Of a stretch of DNA of 64,000 nucleotides, positions 32,068-39,978 are shown piece after piece; position 1 is the first letter of the stretch, and each line of letters opens with the position of its first letter. The stretch spans positions 4,836,001 to 4,900,000 of the forward strand of contig NZ_CP075896.1 in the NCBI RefSeq assembly GCF_018604545.1, written 5' to 3'. The DNA is from Streptomyces koelreuteriae (GTDB taxonomy: Bacteria > Actinomycetota > Actinomycetes > Streptomycetales > Streptomycetaceae). The translations under genes and the position numbers were made by a program. The notes under the pieces were generated by a model. The model had not been told where the DNA came from, did no database searches, and worked only from the letters and a program-made list of their open reading frames with translations.

Positions 32068-34314
32068 TCAGGGGGCTCGCATCCTGTCCGCCTCGGCCAG
32101 GAACCAGTCCGCCGGACACAGATCGGGGTTTCCGGCGACCAGAACGGCCAGGCGCTCCAGAGCGCGGACGATGCGTGCCGGGTTGTCGGCCCGGAGGGCT
32201 GCCGCGGCCTCACACAGGGTCGCCGCCGCGTCCTCGTCCTTGGAACCACAGCGCCGGTAGGCGGCGAGGGCCCTGCGGGCAGAGCTCTCGGCTTCCGCCG
32301 CTCGGCCCAGATGCCACAGGGCCCAAGCCTGATTGAAGGTGCACACTGCTTCGGGCAGGGACCAGCCGACTTCCGCGCTGCACTGCACGCCTGTGTCGAA
32401 CGCGCTCAATGCCGGCACGAGGTCTCCCGTGCCCAATCTGGCGATGCCAAGGGTGTTCCAGGAGAACCCGAGGGCTTCGGGAATCCCGGACTCGTCATAC
32501 GCGGCAATCGAATCTTCGGCCGCGCGTGCTACGAGCGGCCAGTCATGCGTCGTGGCGTAGGCGCAGGCCAGTGCGTTGGCCTCACGGGCCCGGACGATGG
32601 GCAGGCCCGCTCTGCCGGCCAGTTCGGATAATTCCGCAGCTACCGCCAAGCCGAGATCCGGCCGATCGGCGTAACTGTGCGCCAGGCTCAGGCAGAGCAG
32701 GGCGTGCGCGTGTTCCTCCACCATGCCCAGTTCGGAGGCGATGTCGGCAGAGCGCCTGAGCCGCTGCGCGGCGTCCGCGGAGCGTCCCTCGAAGCGGTCC
32801 ATGTCCCCGAGCAGGAACAGGATGCGTTGCAGGCAGGCCGCGTCTTGCGGCGCCCGGGCCAGTGACGCGGCCTCGTCGAGCAGTTGGATCGAATCGCTCA
32901 GCGGTCCGATCGCGAACTGGGCATGCCCTCGAGCGACCAGATACGCCAGCCGTGCCTGCCGCCGCGTCAGTTGCCCTGCCAGGCCGGTGCAGATCGACAG
33001 TACGGCGCTGGCCGAGCCCTGCCAGACCAGGAAGTCGGCGAACCGGTCGAGGAGCAGAGCCGCCTCGTCGTAGTCCTCGGCCAGCATGCGGTGCGTCAGC
33101 TCCCGTCGCTGCGGAGACACATCCTGCGGAGTCCGCCACTCCTCCCGGGGTTTGGCGGACCGGGCGTGCCAGTCCGCGGCGCGACGGTGAAGACGCCGGG
33201 CCAGTAGGGGGGCCCGCCTGATGAGGTCGGCGCGTGCGATATCGGTGTCCATGGGAAGCAGGGAGTACGTGCGGTCCTCGCGGTTCGCCCTGGCCAGGAA
33301 GCCTCGAGTCAGCCGCCGAAGTGCGCTGTCCACCTGGATTCCGGGCGCCAGGGGCTTGAGTGCCCACTCCACAGCCGCGAGCGGGACCGGCGTGCCGAAG
33401 ACCGCCAGCACGTCCATGACCAGTTTGTGGTGCTCGTTGAGGTCGCGGTAGCGGCGCTGTGCCAGTTCGTCCACCACGCCGGAGATGGCCGCGGTGTCCC
33501 CCAGCCATTCGCGCAGCGAGCGCATACCGGCGTCGTCCTGGAGGGCTCCGGCGATGAGTTCCAGTCCCCTGGGTACGCCGTAGACCCGCCCGGCTGTCTC
33601 CGCCAGCAGTTCGTCGTCGGCGTCCCGGATGCCGCTCAGGCCGTCGCCGTCCAGTTCCCGCAGCAGCGCGATCGAGTCGGGACGTGGCAGTCCGTCGTCC
33701 AGGACGATGCGCCGCTCGGCGCGGGAGTATCGGGCCGGGAGGGCGAGCGGCACCTGGCTGGTGATCAGCAGACGGGGTGCACTCTCGTGACTGAGCAGTG
33801 CTTGCACCATCTCCGTCAGGTCCGGCTCCCGGAAGGTGTCTTCGTCGTCCAGCAGTTCCTCCAAGTTGTCCAGGAGGAAAAGGACTTGCAGATGAGTCAT
33901 CGCGTCGAAGAGCTCGCATGCCTTGTCGGCCGGCCGCCGTCGGCTTCCCCACATGCGGTGCAGCCGTTCGGCCTCCTGCTGATCGAGCAGACGCAGACAG
34001 TCGAAGAAGATCTGCTCGAAGGTGATACCCGTGGTCCGCTCGCCGAAGAAGACGACCGCGTCTGGTGGTTCAGTCCGCTCCCCGCCGGGCCACGCGCCCT
34101 CGGCAAGGCTTCGCGCGGCGCGCACGGCCAGCAGGCTCTTGCCGATGCCGCGCCGTCCCAGCACGCTGATGATCCGGACCGGGGGGTCGGCGAACAACGC
34201 ACGAATGCGCTGCAATTCGCCCGTTCGGTCCTTGAACGAGTGGATGCCGAATGCCGGGCGCTCGTTCAGCATGCGAGCCACCCTGGGACGGCTGGAGCCG
34301 TTCGGTCGCGACAT
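32068..34314 (-). CDS. STAND ATPase: NB-ARC domain with TPR-like repeats; TTA codon
   Basis: A 748-residue signal-transduction ATPase. Walker A GRRGIGKS is at 53-60, Walker B LFLLDN at 145-150, the sensor-like RLLITSQ at 181-187, and GVPRGLELIAG (GxP motif) near 246. A winged-helix part lies around 285-360. The rest (about 400-740) is helical repeats of TPR type (ARLAYLVARGHAQFAIG, LGIARLGTGDLVPALSAF). The N-terminus is only about 40 residues, so no effector domain is fused. GGGGGAGG precedes the ATG. Codon 562 is TTA (complement at 32629-32631). Such proteins oligomerise when a ligand is sensed; roles include regulation and anti-phage defence. The divergent membrane protein at 34407 is a possible partner. 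Confidence 0.85.
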   Translation of the reverse strand: MSRPNGSSRPRVARMLNERPAFGIHSFKDRTGELQRIRALFADPPVRIISVLGRRGIGKSLLAVRAARSLAEGAWPGGERTEPPDAVVFFGERTTGITFEQIFFDCLRLLDQQEAERLHRMWGSRRRPADKACELFDAMTHLQVLFLLDNLEELLDDEDTFREPDLTEMVQALLSHESAPRLLITSQVPLALPARYSRAERRIVLDDGLPRPDSIALLRELDGDGLSGIRDADDELLAETAGRVYGVPRGLELIAGALQDDAGMRSLREWLGDTAAISGVVDELAQRRYRDLNEHHKLVMDVLAVFGTPVPLAAVEWALKPLAPGIQVDSALRRLTRGFLARANREDRTYSLLPMDTDIARADLIRRAPLLARRLHRRAADWHARSAKPREEWRTPQDVSPQRRELTHRMLAEDYDEAALLLDRFADFLVWQGSASAVLSICTGLAGQLTRRQARLAYLVARGHAQFAIGPLSDSIQLLDEAASLARAPQDAACLQRILFLLGDMDRFEGRSADAAQRLRRSADIASELGMVEEHAHALLCLSLAHSYADRPDLGLAVAAELSELAGRAGLPIVRAREANALACAYATTHDWPLVARAAEDSIAAYDESGIPEALGFSWNTLGIARLGTGDLVPALSAFDTGVQCSAEVGWSLPEAVCTFNQAWALWHLGRAAEAESSARRALAAYRRCGSKDEDAAATLCEAAAALRADNPARIVRALERLAVLVAGNPDLCPADWFLAEADRMRAP

Positions 34315-34335
34315 CCTGCCTCCCCCGCAGGCGGA

Positions 34336-34372
34336 GGGCTACTGTGACCCACCCCACACTGTCAGCATAGGT
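34336..34372. promoter_or_regulatory. Overlapping divergent promoters of the STAND gene and the coiled-coil gene
   Basis: Minus strand: CTGACA (34365-34360), 18 bases, TAGCCC (34341-34336), about 20 bases before the STAND ATG. Plus strand: GTGACC (34344-34349), 17 bases, ATAGGT (34367-34372). The two overlap, so the genes may be controlled together. Confidence 0.45.
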
Positions 34373-34406
34373 AGGGATCGGGGAGTTGGGGGAGCGCGGG
34401 GGGAAC

Positions 34407-35327
34407 ATGCGCCATCAGCACTGGATGATCTGGCTGGCCACAGGTCTGGGCGCGGGCATGGTGGCCGGCGGTTGGCTGATGGACGGTCTGGCCTATGTGC
34501 CGGGCTTTCTGCTGGAGATCGGCGTCACCTTGCTCCTGCTCGTACCGATCGCCCTGCTCGAGCAACGGCTGCGACAGACGGAGCGGCAGACTCGCGAGCT
34601 CAACGAAGGGCTGCGCCGTGTCGACCAGCAGGTACGCCGGACGGCGGAGGAAGTGCAGCGACTGGGGCAGGCGTCGGTCGACGGGGGCTTCAGTGAGCGT
34701 GAGGCCGCGCTGGCCGCGGCAGCCGGCCGACGGGACCAGCCGTCGATCCGGCGGGCTTTGGAACAGGCCCATGAGACGGGCGCGGTCTCCTCTGACGGAG
34801 TGCGGGTGCGCCCAGCGGGTCTCGATGATGCCCGATTACGTTTCCGGCCGGCGCGCGATCCGCGGGACGCCGTCGTCGTACGGGTGGAGGCCGAGGTGAG
34901 TGGAGCGACGGTGACGTCCGCCTGGGAGCCATGGAGGCCGGGGGAGAACGCGCGACGGCTGTGCCGACGGCTCAACGCCCTCGCCGTCGGGCTGGGTGCG
35001 GGAGGCCCCGGGATGCAGCATCTCCCCTTCGAGGAACTGGTGACGCTGCTTCGCCTCGCCGTCACTTCGCACACCGGCGACGGACGAGATCTGGGAGCCG
35101 TCATCGAACTGGCCAACGAGGAATGGGTCGTCAGCGACGACGGCTTGTACGGCCGCCCCTGGCCCTACCGTGTTCCGCGTGCCCTCATCGTCGGAGATTC
35201 TGCCGGTGAGGTCGCGCAGTACGGTGTCCGGAACGCCCCCTTGGCCGACCCCGCCCGCCTGGCTGACGCACTGGCGATCGCGCGTGTCGCCTACCGCGCG
35301 GGCCCCGGTACAGGTCCGCCCCCATGA
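34407..35327 (+). CDS. Two-TM coiled-coil membrane protein of unknown function; TTA codon
   Basis: A 306-residue protein I cannot assign to a family. TM1 is about 6-25 and TM2 about 34-51 (FLLEIGVTLLLLVPIALL). A heptad coiled coil follows at about 52-88, rich in Arg/Gln/Glu (EQRLRQTERQTRELNEGLRR). The soluble C-terminal domain (about 100-306) starts with DQPSIRRALEQAHETG and has LPFEELVTLLRLAVTSH and IELANEEWVVSDDGL; no catalytic motif is visible. ATG is chosen with GGGGGG upstream. Codon 144 is TTA (34836-34838). Divergent from the STAND ATPase with a 92-bp shared region, so a sensor/membrane-effector pair is possible. Confidence 0.7.
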   Translation: MRHQHWMIWLATGLGAGMVAGGWLMDGLAYVPGFLLEIGVTLLLLVPIALLEQRLRQTERQTRELNEGLRRVDQQVRRTAEEVQRLGQASVDGGFSEREAALAAAAGRRDQPSIRRALEQAHETGAVSSDGVRVRPAGLDDARLRFRPARDPRDAVVVRVEAEVSGATVTSAWEPWRPGENARRLCRRLNALAVGLGAGGPGMQHLPFEELVTLLRLAVTSHTGDGRDLGAVIELANEEWVVSDDGLYGRPWPYRVPRALIVGDSAGEVAQYGVRNAPLADPARLADALAIARVAYRAGPGTGPPP

Positions 35328-35379
35328 GAGCGGCCTTCAGGTGCTCGCGCGGTGCGGTCCCGGTCGGCCCACGGCGCTT

Positions 35380-35856
35380 TCAGAGGCTCTTGGCGAAGCA
35401 GCGGCTCGACTCGTAGTGACGGTAGTAGCCGAACTTCCCGCACGGCTCGTAACCGCTGGACGTGTAGAGGGCTATGGCCTCCGGCTGCTTCGTGCCGGTC
35501 TCCAGGACCATGCGGGTGCGGCCCGCCGCGCGGGCGTCCTCCTCCAGGGCGGCCAGGATGCGGCGCGCCAGGCCCCGGCCGCGCATGCCGTCGACCACGT
35601 ACATGCGCTTGATCTCGGCGTCGCCGTCCAGGTTGCCCTCGTCGTTGGCGTCCTGGGTGCGCCAGCCGCCGGAGGCGATGGGGGAGTCGTGCTCGTCGTA
35701 CGCGATCAGGTAGGTGCCGTTCGGCGGTGCGAAGTCCGAGGCGGCCATGGTCGTGGCGTCGCCTCCGTCGCCGTAGCGGACGTGGTATTCGGCCTGGACC
35801 TGGTCGTTGAGCTTCGTGGCGTCGGGGTGGTCGAAGGGGACCCGGCGTATATGCAT
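35380..35856 (-). CDS. GNAT N-acetyltransferase
   Basis: A 158-residue GNAT protein. ATMAASDFAPPNGTYLIAYDEHDSPIASGGWR is followed by AEIKRMYVVDGMRGRGLARRILAALEEDA, which carries the acetyl-CoA loop RGRGLA. ETGTKQPEAIALYTSSGYEPCGKFGYYRHYES completes the fold. (Segments are contiguous in the protein; only motifs are given.) Substrate unknown. It is divergent from xth and marks the return to ordinary chromosomal genes. Confidence 0.85.
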   Translation of the reverse strand: MHIRRVPFDHPDATKLNDQVQAEYHVRYGDGGDATTMAASDFAPPNGTYLIAYDEHDSPIASGGWRTQDANDEGNLDGDAEIKRMYVVDGMRGRGLARRILAALEEDARAAGRTRMVLETGTKQPEAIALYTSSGYEPCGKFGYYRHYESSRCFAKSL

Positions 35857-35908
35857 GCTGTGTACCGTATGTCAGCTCATGAGGGGGCGGGAGTGTGTTC
35901 GATCCGGA

Positions 35909-35925
35909 ACTGGACCTCGTCCAGT
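35909..35925. promoter_or_regulatory. Inverted repeat ACTGGAC-CTC-GTCCAGT upstream of xth
   Basis: A perfect 7-bp inverted repeat with a 3-base spacer. It covers a possible -35 (TGGACC, 35911-35916), followed 16 bases later by TATCGT (35933-35938), which lies 6 bases before the GTG start, so the mRNA may be leaderless. Operator or hairpin; the protein is unknown. Confidence 0.45.
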
Positions 35926-35944
35926 GTGCCGGTATCGTGCCGGG

Positions 35945-36748
35945 GTGCTGACTGTGACCTCTGTGAATGTGAACGGGCTGCGGGCCGCCGCGAAGAAGGG
36001 CTTCGTGGAGTGGCTGGCGGCGACTGACGCCGATGTGCTGTGCCTGCAGGAGGTGCGGGCCGAGCCGGGGCAGCTGCCCGAGTCCGTGCGGGCGCCCGAG
36101 GGGTGGCATGTGACACACGCGCCGGCCGCCGCCAAGGGGCGGGCCGGGGTGTCCCTCTACAGCCGCCGCGAGCCCGACCGGGTCCAGGTCGGATTCGGGT
36201 CGGAGGAGTTCGACGGCAGCGGGCGGTACGTGGAGGCCGACCTGCCGGGCGTCACCGTCGCCTCCCTCTATCTGCCCTCCGGCGAGGTCGGCACCGAGCG
36301 GCAGGACGAGAAGACGCGCTTCATGGGCGAGTTCCTCCCCTATCTGAAGGGCCTCAGGGAGCGCGCCGCCGCCGAGGGCCGCGAGGTCCTGGTCTGCGGC
36401 GACTGGAACATCGCCCACCAGGAGGCCGACCTCAAGAACTGGCGCGGCAACCGCAAGAACTCCGGGTTCCTGCCCGAGGAGCGGGAGTGGCTCACCCAGG
36501 TCTTCCAGGAGGCGGACGGGGGGTACGTCGATGTCGTGCGGGAGCTGCACCCGGACACCGAGGGGCCGTACTCGTGGTGGTCGTATCGGGGGCGGGCCTT
36601 CGACAACGACACGGGATGGAGGATCGACTACCACGTCGCCACGCCCGGGCTCGCCGGGCGGGCCGTCAAGGGGTTCGTGGAGCGGGCCGCCACGCACGAG
36701 GAGCGGTGGTCCGACCACGCGCCCGTGACCGTGGTGTACGAGAGGTAG
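35945..36748 (+). CDS. xth: Exodeoxyribonuclease III (AP endonuclease)
   Basis: A 267-residue exonuclease/endonuclease/phosphatase-fold enzyme of the ExoIII type, removing 3' blocks and cutting at abasic sites in base-excision repair. Motifs: VTSVNVNGLRAAAKKGFVEWL, VLCLQEVRAEP (metal-binding Glu), GVSLYSR, VCGDWNIAHQEADLKN (Asp/Asn catalytic), WWSYRGRAFDNDTGWRIDY, and ERWSDHAPV (final Asp-His). The first codons (GTG CTG ACT GTG) leave two possible starts, 35945 or 35954. No Shine-Dalgarno sequence. Confidence 0.93.
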   Translation: MLTVTSVNVNGLRAAAKKGFVEWLAATDADVLCLQEVRAEPGQLPESVRAPEGWHVTHAPAAAKGRAGVSLYSRREPDRVQVGFGSEEFDGSGRYVEADLPGVTVASLYLPSGEVGTERQDEKTRFMGEFLPYLKGLRERAAAEGREVLVCGDWNIAHQEADLKNWRGNRKNSGFLPEEREWLTQVFQEADGGYVDVVRELHPDTEGPYSWWSYRGRAFDNDTGWRIDYHVATPGLAGRAVKGFVERAATHEERWSDHAPVTVVYER

Positions 36749-36751
36749 GGC

Positions 36752-37396
36752 TCAGGGCCTGCGCATCCGCCGGTCCAGCGCCAAGGAGAGTTCCGCCTCC
36801 ACCACGCTCCGCGCCAGCGGGCGCAGGCGGGGCAGGTCCTGGGCGGAGGCGTGGCGGAGGACCAGGGTCGTGAAGAGTTCGGCCAGGGCGTCGGCGTGGG
36901 TGCGGACCTGTTTGGCTGCGGCGAGGACGTCGGCGAGGGGGATGCCCTCGTGGACCAGGGCCGAGGAGACGTCGAGGAGGCGGCGGCTGATGTGGACGAT
37001 CTCGTCGCCGTCGGTGGCGAGGTAGCCGAGTTCCAGCGCGGCGGCGAGGTTCTCGGGTGTGGTCTCGCCGCCGAAGTGGTCGGCGAGTTCCTCCGGGGTG
37101 AGGTGGACCGGCTCTTCTTCGGTGGGGGCGCCTCCGACGCCGAGCAGGTCGCCGACGTCCCGGCCGTTGTCGAAGGCTTCCGCGAGTTCCGCGATGCCGC
37201 TGAGGGTGTGGCCGCGTTCCAGCAGGGCCGTGATGGTGCGCAGCCGGGCCAGGTGGTGGTCGTCGTACCAGGCGATGCGGCCTTCCCGGCGGGGTGGCGG
37301 GATCAGTTTGCGTTCGCGGTAGAAACGCAGGGTGCGCACCGTGATCCCGGCCAGGCGGGCCAGCTCTTCCATGCGGTATTCACGCTTCTCGGCCAC
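36752..37396 (-). CDS. MerR-family transcriptional regulator
   Basis: A 214-residue protein. The MerR winged HTH is at about 6-75: YRMEELARLAGITVRTLRFYRERKLIPPPRREGRIAWYDDHH, then LARLRTITALLERGHTLSGIAEL (contiguous). The C-terminal 120 residues are helical without conserved cysteines, so it is a ligand rather than metal or redox sensor. It is divergent from the BVMO-hydrolase-SDR operon and probably controls it through the palindrome at 37481-37496. Start GTG at 37396 or ATG at 37372. Confidence 0.85.
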   Translation of the reverse strand: MAEKREYRMEELARLAGITVRTLRFYRERKLIPPPRREGRIAWYDDHHLARLRTITALLERGHTLSGIAELAEAFDNGRDVGDLLGVGGAPTEEEPVHLTPEELADHFGGETTPENLAAALELGYLATDGDEIVHISRRLLDVSSALVHEGIPLADVLAAAKQVRTHADALAELFTTLVLRHASAQDLPRLRPLARSVVEAELSLALDRRMRRP

Positions 37397-37480
37397 CTGG
37401 GCACCTTAAGGCGTACCACGGGTAACTTCCTCGTTCCGCCCCCTACCCATCAGTACGCCGCTGCCCTACGCTCCCATTGC

Positions 37481-37496
37481 GCCAGTGTTCACTGGC
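37481..37496. promoter_or_regulatory. Operator candidate GCCAGTG-TT-CACTGGC before the BVMO operon
   Basis: A perfect 16-bp inverted repeat with a 2-base spacer, 32 bases before the BVMO ATG. TTGC at 37477 could be the -35, placing the repeat in the -35/-10 spacer as MerR proteins prefer. CCTTAAGG at 37404-37411 is a second palindrome near the merR start. Confidence 0.6.
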
Positions 37497-37528
37497 ATGG
37501 TTCTCGTGGTGTGTGTGGAGGTGTCGGC

Positions 37529-39049
37529 ATGGGCGAGCGCGAACACGAACGCGAGCATGTACGGGTCGCGGTGGTCGGGTCCGGGTTCGGCGGGCTGGGG
37601 GCCGCCGTGCGGCTGCGCCGTGAGGGCGTCACCGACTTCGTCGTCCTGGAGCGGGCGAGCAGTGTCGGCGGCACCTGGCGGGACAACAGCTACCCGGGGT
37701 GCCGGTGCGATGTGCCCTCGCATCTGTACTCGTTCTCCTTCGCGCCCAACCCCGACTGGCCGCGCACCTTCTCCGGGCAGGAGCACATCCGCGCGTATCT
37801 GGAGCACGTCACGGACGTGTTCCGGCTGCGGCCGCACCTCCGCTTCGACTCGGAGGTGAAGCGGATGACCTGGAACGCCGAGCGGCTGTGCTGGGACATC
37901 GAGACCGCCAGTGGGAATCTGTCGGCGGACCTGGTGGTGTCGGCGACCGGGCCGTTGTCCGATCCGAAGGTGCCGGAGATCCCGGGGCTGGAGTCCTTCC
38001 CCGGCAAGGTCTTCCACTCGGCCCGCTGGGACCACGACTACGACCTGCGCGGCAAGCGCGTCGCGATGGTGGGGACCGGGGCCTCGGCCGCCCAGATCGT
38101 GCCGGCCGTCCAGCCCGACGTCTCGCACCTGACGCTGTTCCAGCGGACCGCGCCCTGGGTCATGCCCCGCATCGACCGGAACATCAGCGACGGCGAGCGG
38201 TGGCTGCACCGGCAGTTGCCCTTCACCTCGCAGCTGCGGCGCGGACTGCTGTGGGGCATCCGGGAGTTGCAGGTGCAGGCGTTCACCAAGCATCCGCGCC
38301 AGCTCGGTCTCGTCGAGGAGATGGCCCGGCGCAACATGGCCCGCTCCATCAAGGACCCGGAGCTGCGGGCGAAGCTCACCCCGGACTACCGCATCGGCTG
38401 CAAGCGGATCCTGCTGTCCAGCGACTACTACCCGGCGCTCGCGCAGCCCAATGTGGACGTGGTCGCGAGCGGGCTGGCCGAGGTGCGCGGATCGACGTTG
38501 GTCGCCGCCGACGGCCAAGAGGCCGAGGCCGACGCGATCGTCTTCGGCACCGGGTTCCACGTCACCGACATGCCCATCGCCGACCGGGTCGTGGGCGCCG
38601 ACGGACGGACCCTCGCGGAGACCTGGAAGGGCGGCATGGAGGCCCTGCGCGGTGCCTCCGCCGCCGGGTTCCCCAACTGGATGACGATCATCGGGCCCAA
38701 CACCGGCCTCGGGAACTCCTCGATGATCCTGATGATCGAGTCCCAGCTCAACTACCTGGCCGACTACGTCCGCCAGCTCGACGTCCTCGGCGGCCGGGTC
38801 GCCCTCGACGCCCGCCCGGATGCCGTACGCGCCTGGAACCACCAGGTGCAGGAGCGCATGAAGCGCACGGTGTGGAACACCGGCGGCTGCACCAGCTGGT
38901 ACCTCGACGCGAGCGGCCGCAACACCACCATCTGGCCCGGCACCACAGGCGAGTTCCGGAGGGCGACGCGACGGGTCGACCTCGCGGAGTACGACGTCCT
39001 GCGCGTCCCCGTGCGGAAGGAAGCCGAGAAGGCCGGGGTGGACGCGTGA
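37529..39049 (+). CDS. Flavin-containing monooxygenase, type I Baeyer-Villiger-like
   Basis: A 506-residue FAD/NADPH enzyme. The FAD-binding GSGFGGLGAAVRL is near residue 17, and ASSVGGTWRDNSYPGCRCD follows. The BVMO fingerprint region reads FPGKVFHSARWDHDYDL (FxGxxxHxxxW-D type), and the NADPH Rossmann motif is VGTGASAAQIVPAV. ATGPLSDPKVPEIPGL and FGTGFHVTD are also typical. It inserts oxygen next to a ketone to give an ester or lactone. GGAGG precedes the ATG. Its stop overlaps the hydrolase start (GTGA), forming a coupled three-gene operon. S. coelicolor SCO3172, a known BVMO, is the probable orthologue (from memory). Confidence 0.9.
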   Translation: MGEREHEREHVRVAVVGSGFGGLGAAVRLRREGVTDFVVLERASSVGGTWRDNSYPGCRCDVPSHLYSFSFAPNPDWPRTFSGQEHIRAYLEHVTDVFRLRPHLRFDSEVKRMTWNAERLCWDIETASGNLSADLVVSATGPLSDPKVPEIPGLESFPGKVFHSARWDHDYDLRGKRVAMVGTGASAAQIVPAVQPDVSHLTLFQRTAPWVMPRIDRNISDGERWLHRQLPFTSQLRRGLLWGIRELQVQAFTKHPRQLGLVEEMARRNMARSIKDPELRAKLTPDYRIGCKRILLSSDYYPALAQPNVDVVASGLAEVRGSTLVAADGQEAEADAIVFGTGFHVTDMPIADRVVGADGRTLAETWKGGMEALRGASAAGFPNWMTIIGPNTGLGNSSMILMIESQLNYLADYVRQLDVLGGRVALDARPDAVRAWNHQVQERMKRTVWNTGGCTSWYLDASGRNTTIWPGTTGEFRRATRRVDLAEYDVLRVPVRKEAEKAGVDA

Positions 39050-39978
39050 GCCGGCTGCTGCACGTCGACTCCGGGCCCTATGCCCCGCCCGCCCCTGCCC
39101 GGGAGCTGACCGCCGTGTCCGCCGACGGGGCCCGGCTGCACGTCGAGATCCACGGCCCCGACGGTGCCCCGGCCGTCGTCCTCGCCCACGGCTGGACCTG
39201 CTCCACCGCCTTCTGGGCGGCGCAGATCCGCGAACTGGCCACCGACCGCCGGGTCATCGCCTATGACCAGCGTGGCCACGGGCGCAGCCCGGCGAGCCCG
39301 GCGTGCAGTGCCGAGGCGCTCGCCGACGACCTGGAGGCCGTACTGGAGGCCACCCTGGCGCCCGGCGAACAGGCCGTGATCGCCGGGCACTCGATGGGCG
39401 GCATGACCGTGATGGCGGCCGCCGAGCGGGCCGGTTTCCGGGCGCACGCGGCCGCCGTCCTGCTGTGCAGCACGGGCAGTTCGCAGCTGGTCGCCGCCTC
39501 CACCGTCGTACCGATCCGGGCCGGTCGGCCGCGCACCTGGCTGACCCGGCGGATCCTCGGCTCCCGGGCGCCGCTCGGGCCCGTCACGCCGCTGGCCCGC
39601 CGGATCCTCAAGTACGCGACGATGGGCGCCGGTTCGGCCCCGCACATGGTCGAGGCCTGCGCCCGCATCGTGCACGCCTGCTCCCGCAAGGTCCGCCACT
39701 CCTGGTCGCAGGTGCTGGATCTGCTCGACCTCGACCACGGCGTGCGTGAGCTGCGGGTGCCCACGGCCGTCGTCGTCGGTACGGCGGACCGGCTGACCCC
39801 GCCCGTGCAGGCCCGGGCCCTGGCCGCCGCGCTGCCGCAGTGCGCCGGGCTCACCGAGCTGCCCGGCGTCGGCCACATGACGCCCGTCGAGGCGCCGGGG
39901 CTGGTCGGCGAACGCATACGGGAACTCGTCCACGCACACATCCAGGCCGAATCCGTCGTATCCGAGGAGAGCGCATGA
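39046..39978 (+). CDS. Alpha/beta hydrolase
   Basis: A 310-residue alpha/beta-fold hydrolase. The oxyanion strand VVLAHGWTCSTAFW is near residue 45, YDQRGHGRSPAS follows, and the nucleophile elbow GHSMGG carries the Ser. VPTAVVVGTADRLTPP carries the acid, and GVGHMTPVE the His. Together with the BVMO upstream, it should hydrolyse the ester or lactone product. It starts with GTG inside the BVMO stop and ends inside the SDR start (ATGA). Confidence 0.9.
   Translation: MSRLLHVDSGPYAPPAPARELTAVSADGARLHVEIHGPDGAPAVVLAHGWTCSTAFWAAQIRELATDRRVIAYDQRGHGRSPASPACSAEALADDLEAVLEATLAPGEQAVIAGHSMGGMTVMAAAERAGFRAHAAAVLLCSTGSSQLVAASTVVPIRAGRPRTWLTRRILGSRAPLGPVTPLARRILKYATMGAGSAPHMVEACARIVHACSRKVRHSWSQVLDLLDLDHGVRELRVPTAVVVGTADRLTPPVQARALAAALPQCAGLTELPGVGHMTPVEAPGLVGERIRELVHAHIQAESVVSEESA

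Noticed and set aside
35310..35317. ACAGGTCC repeated from the tRNA-Ala 3' end (31006-31013) as a possible att duplicate of the accessory segment
   Set aside because: Only 8 bases match, which is easily chance over 4 kb; no integrase or longer repeat was found.
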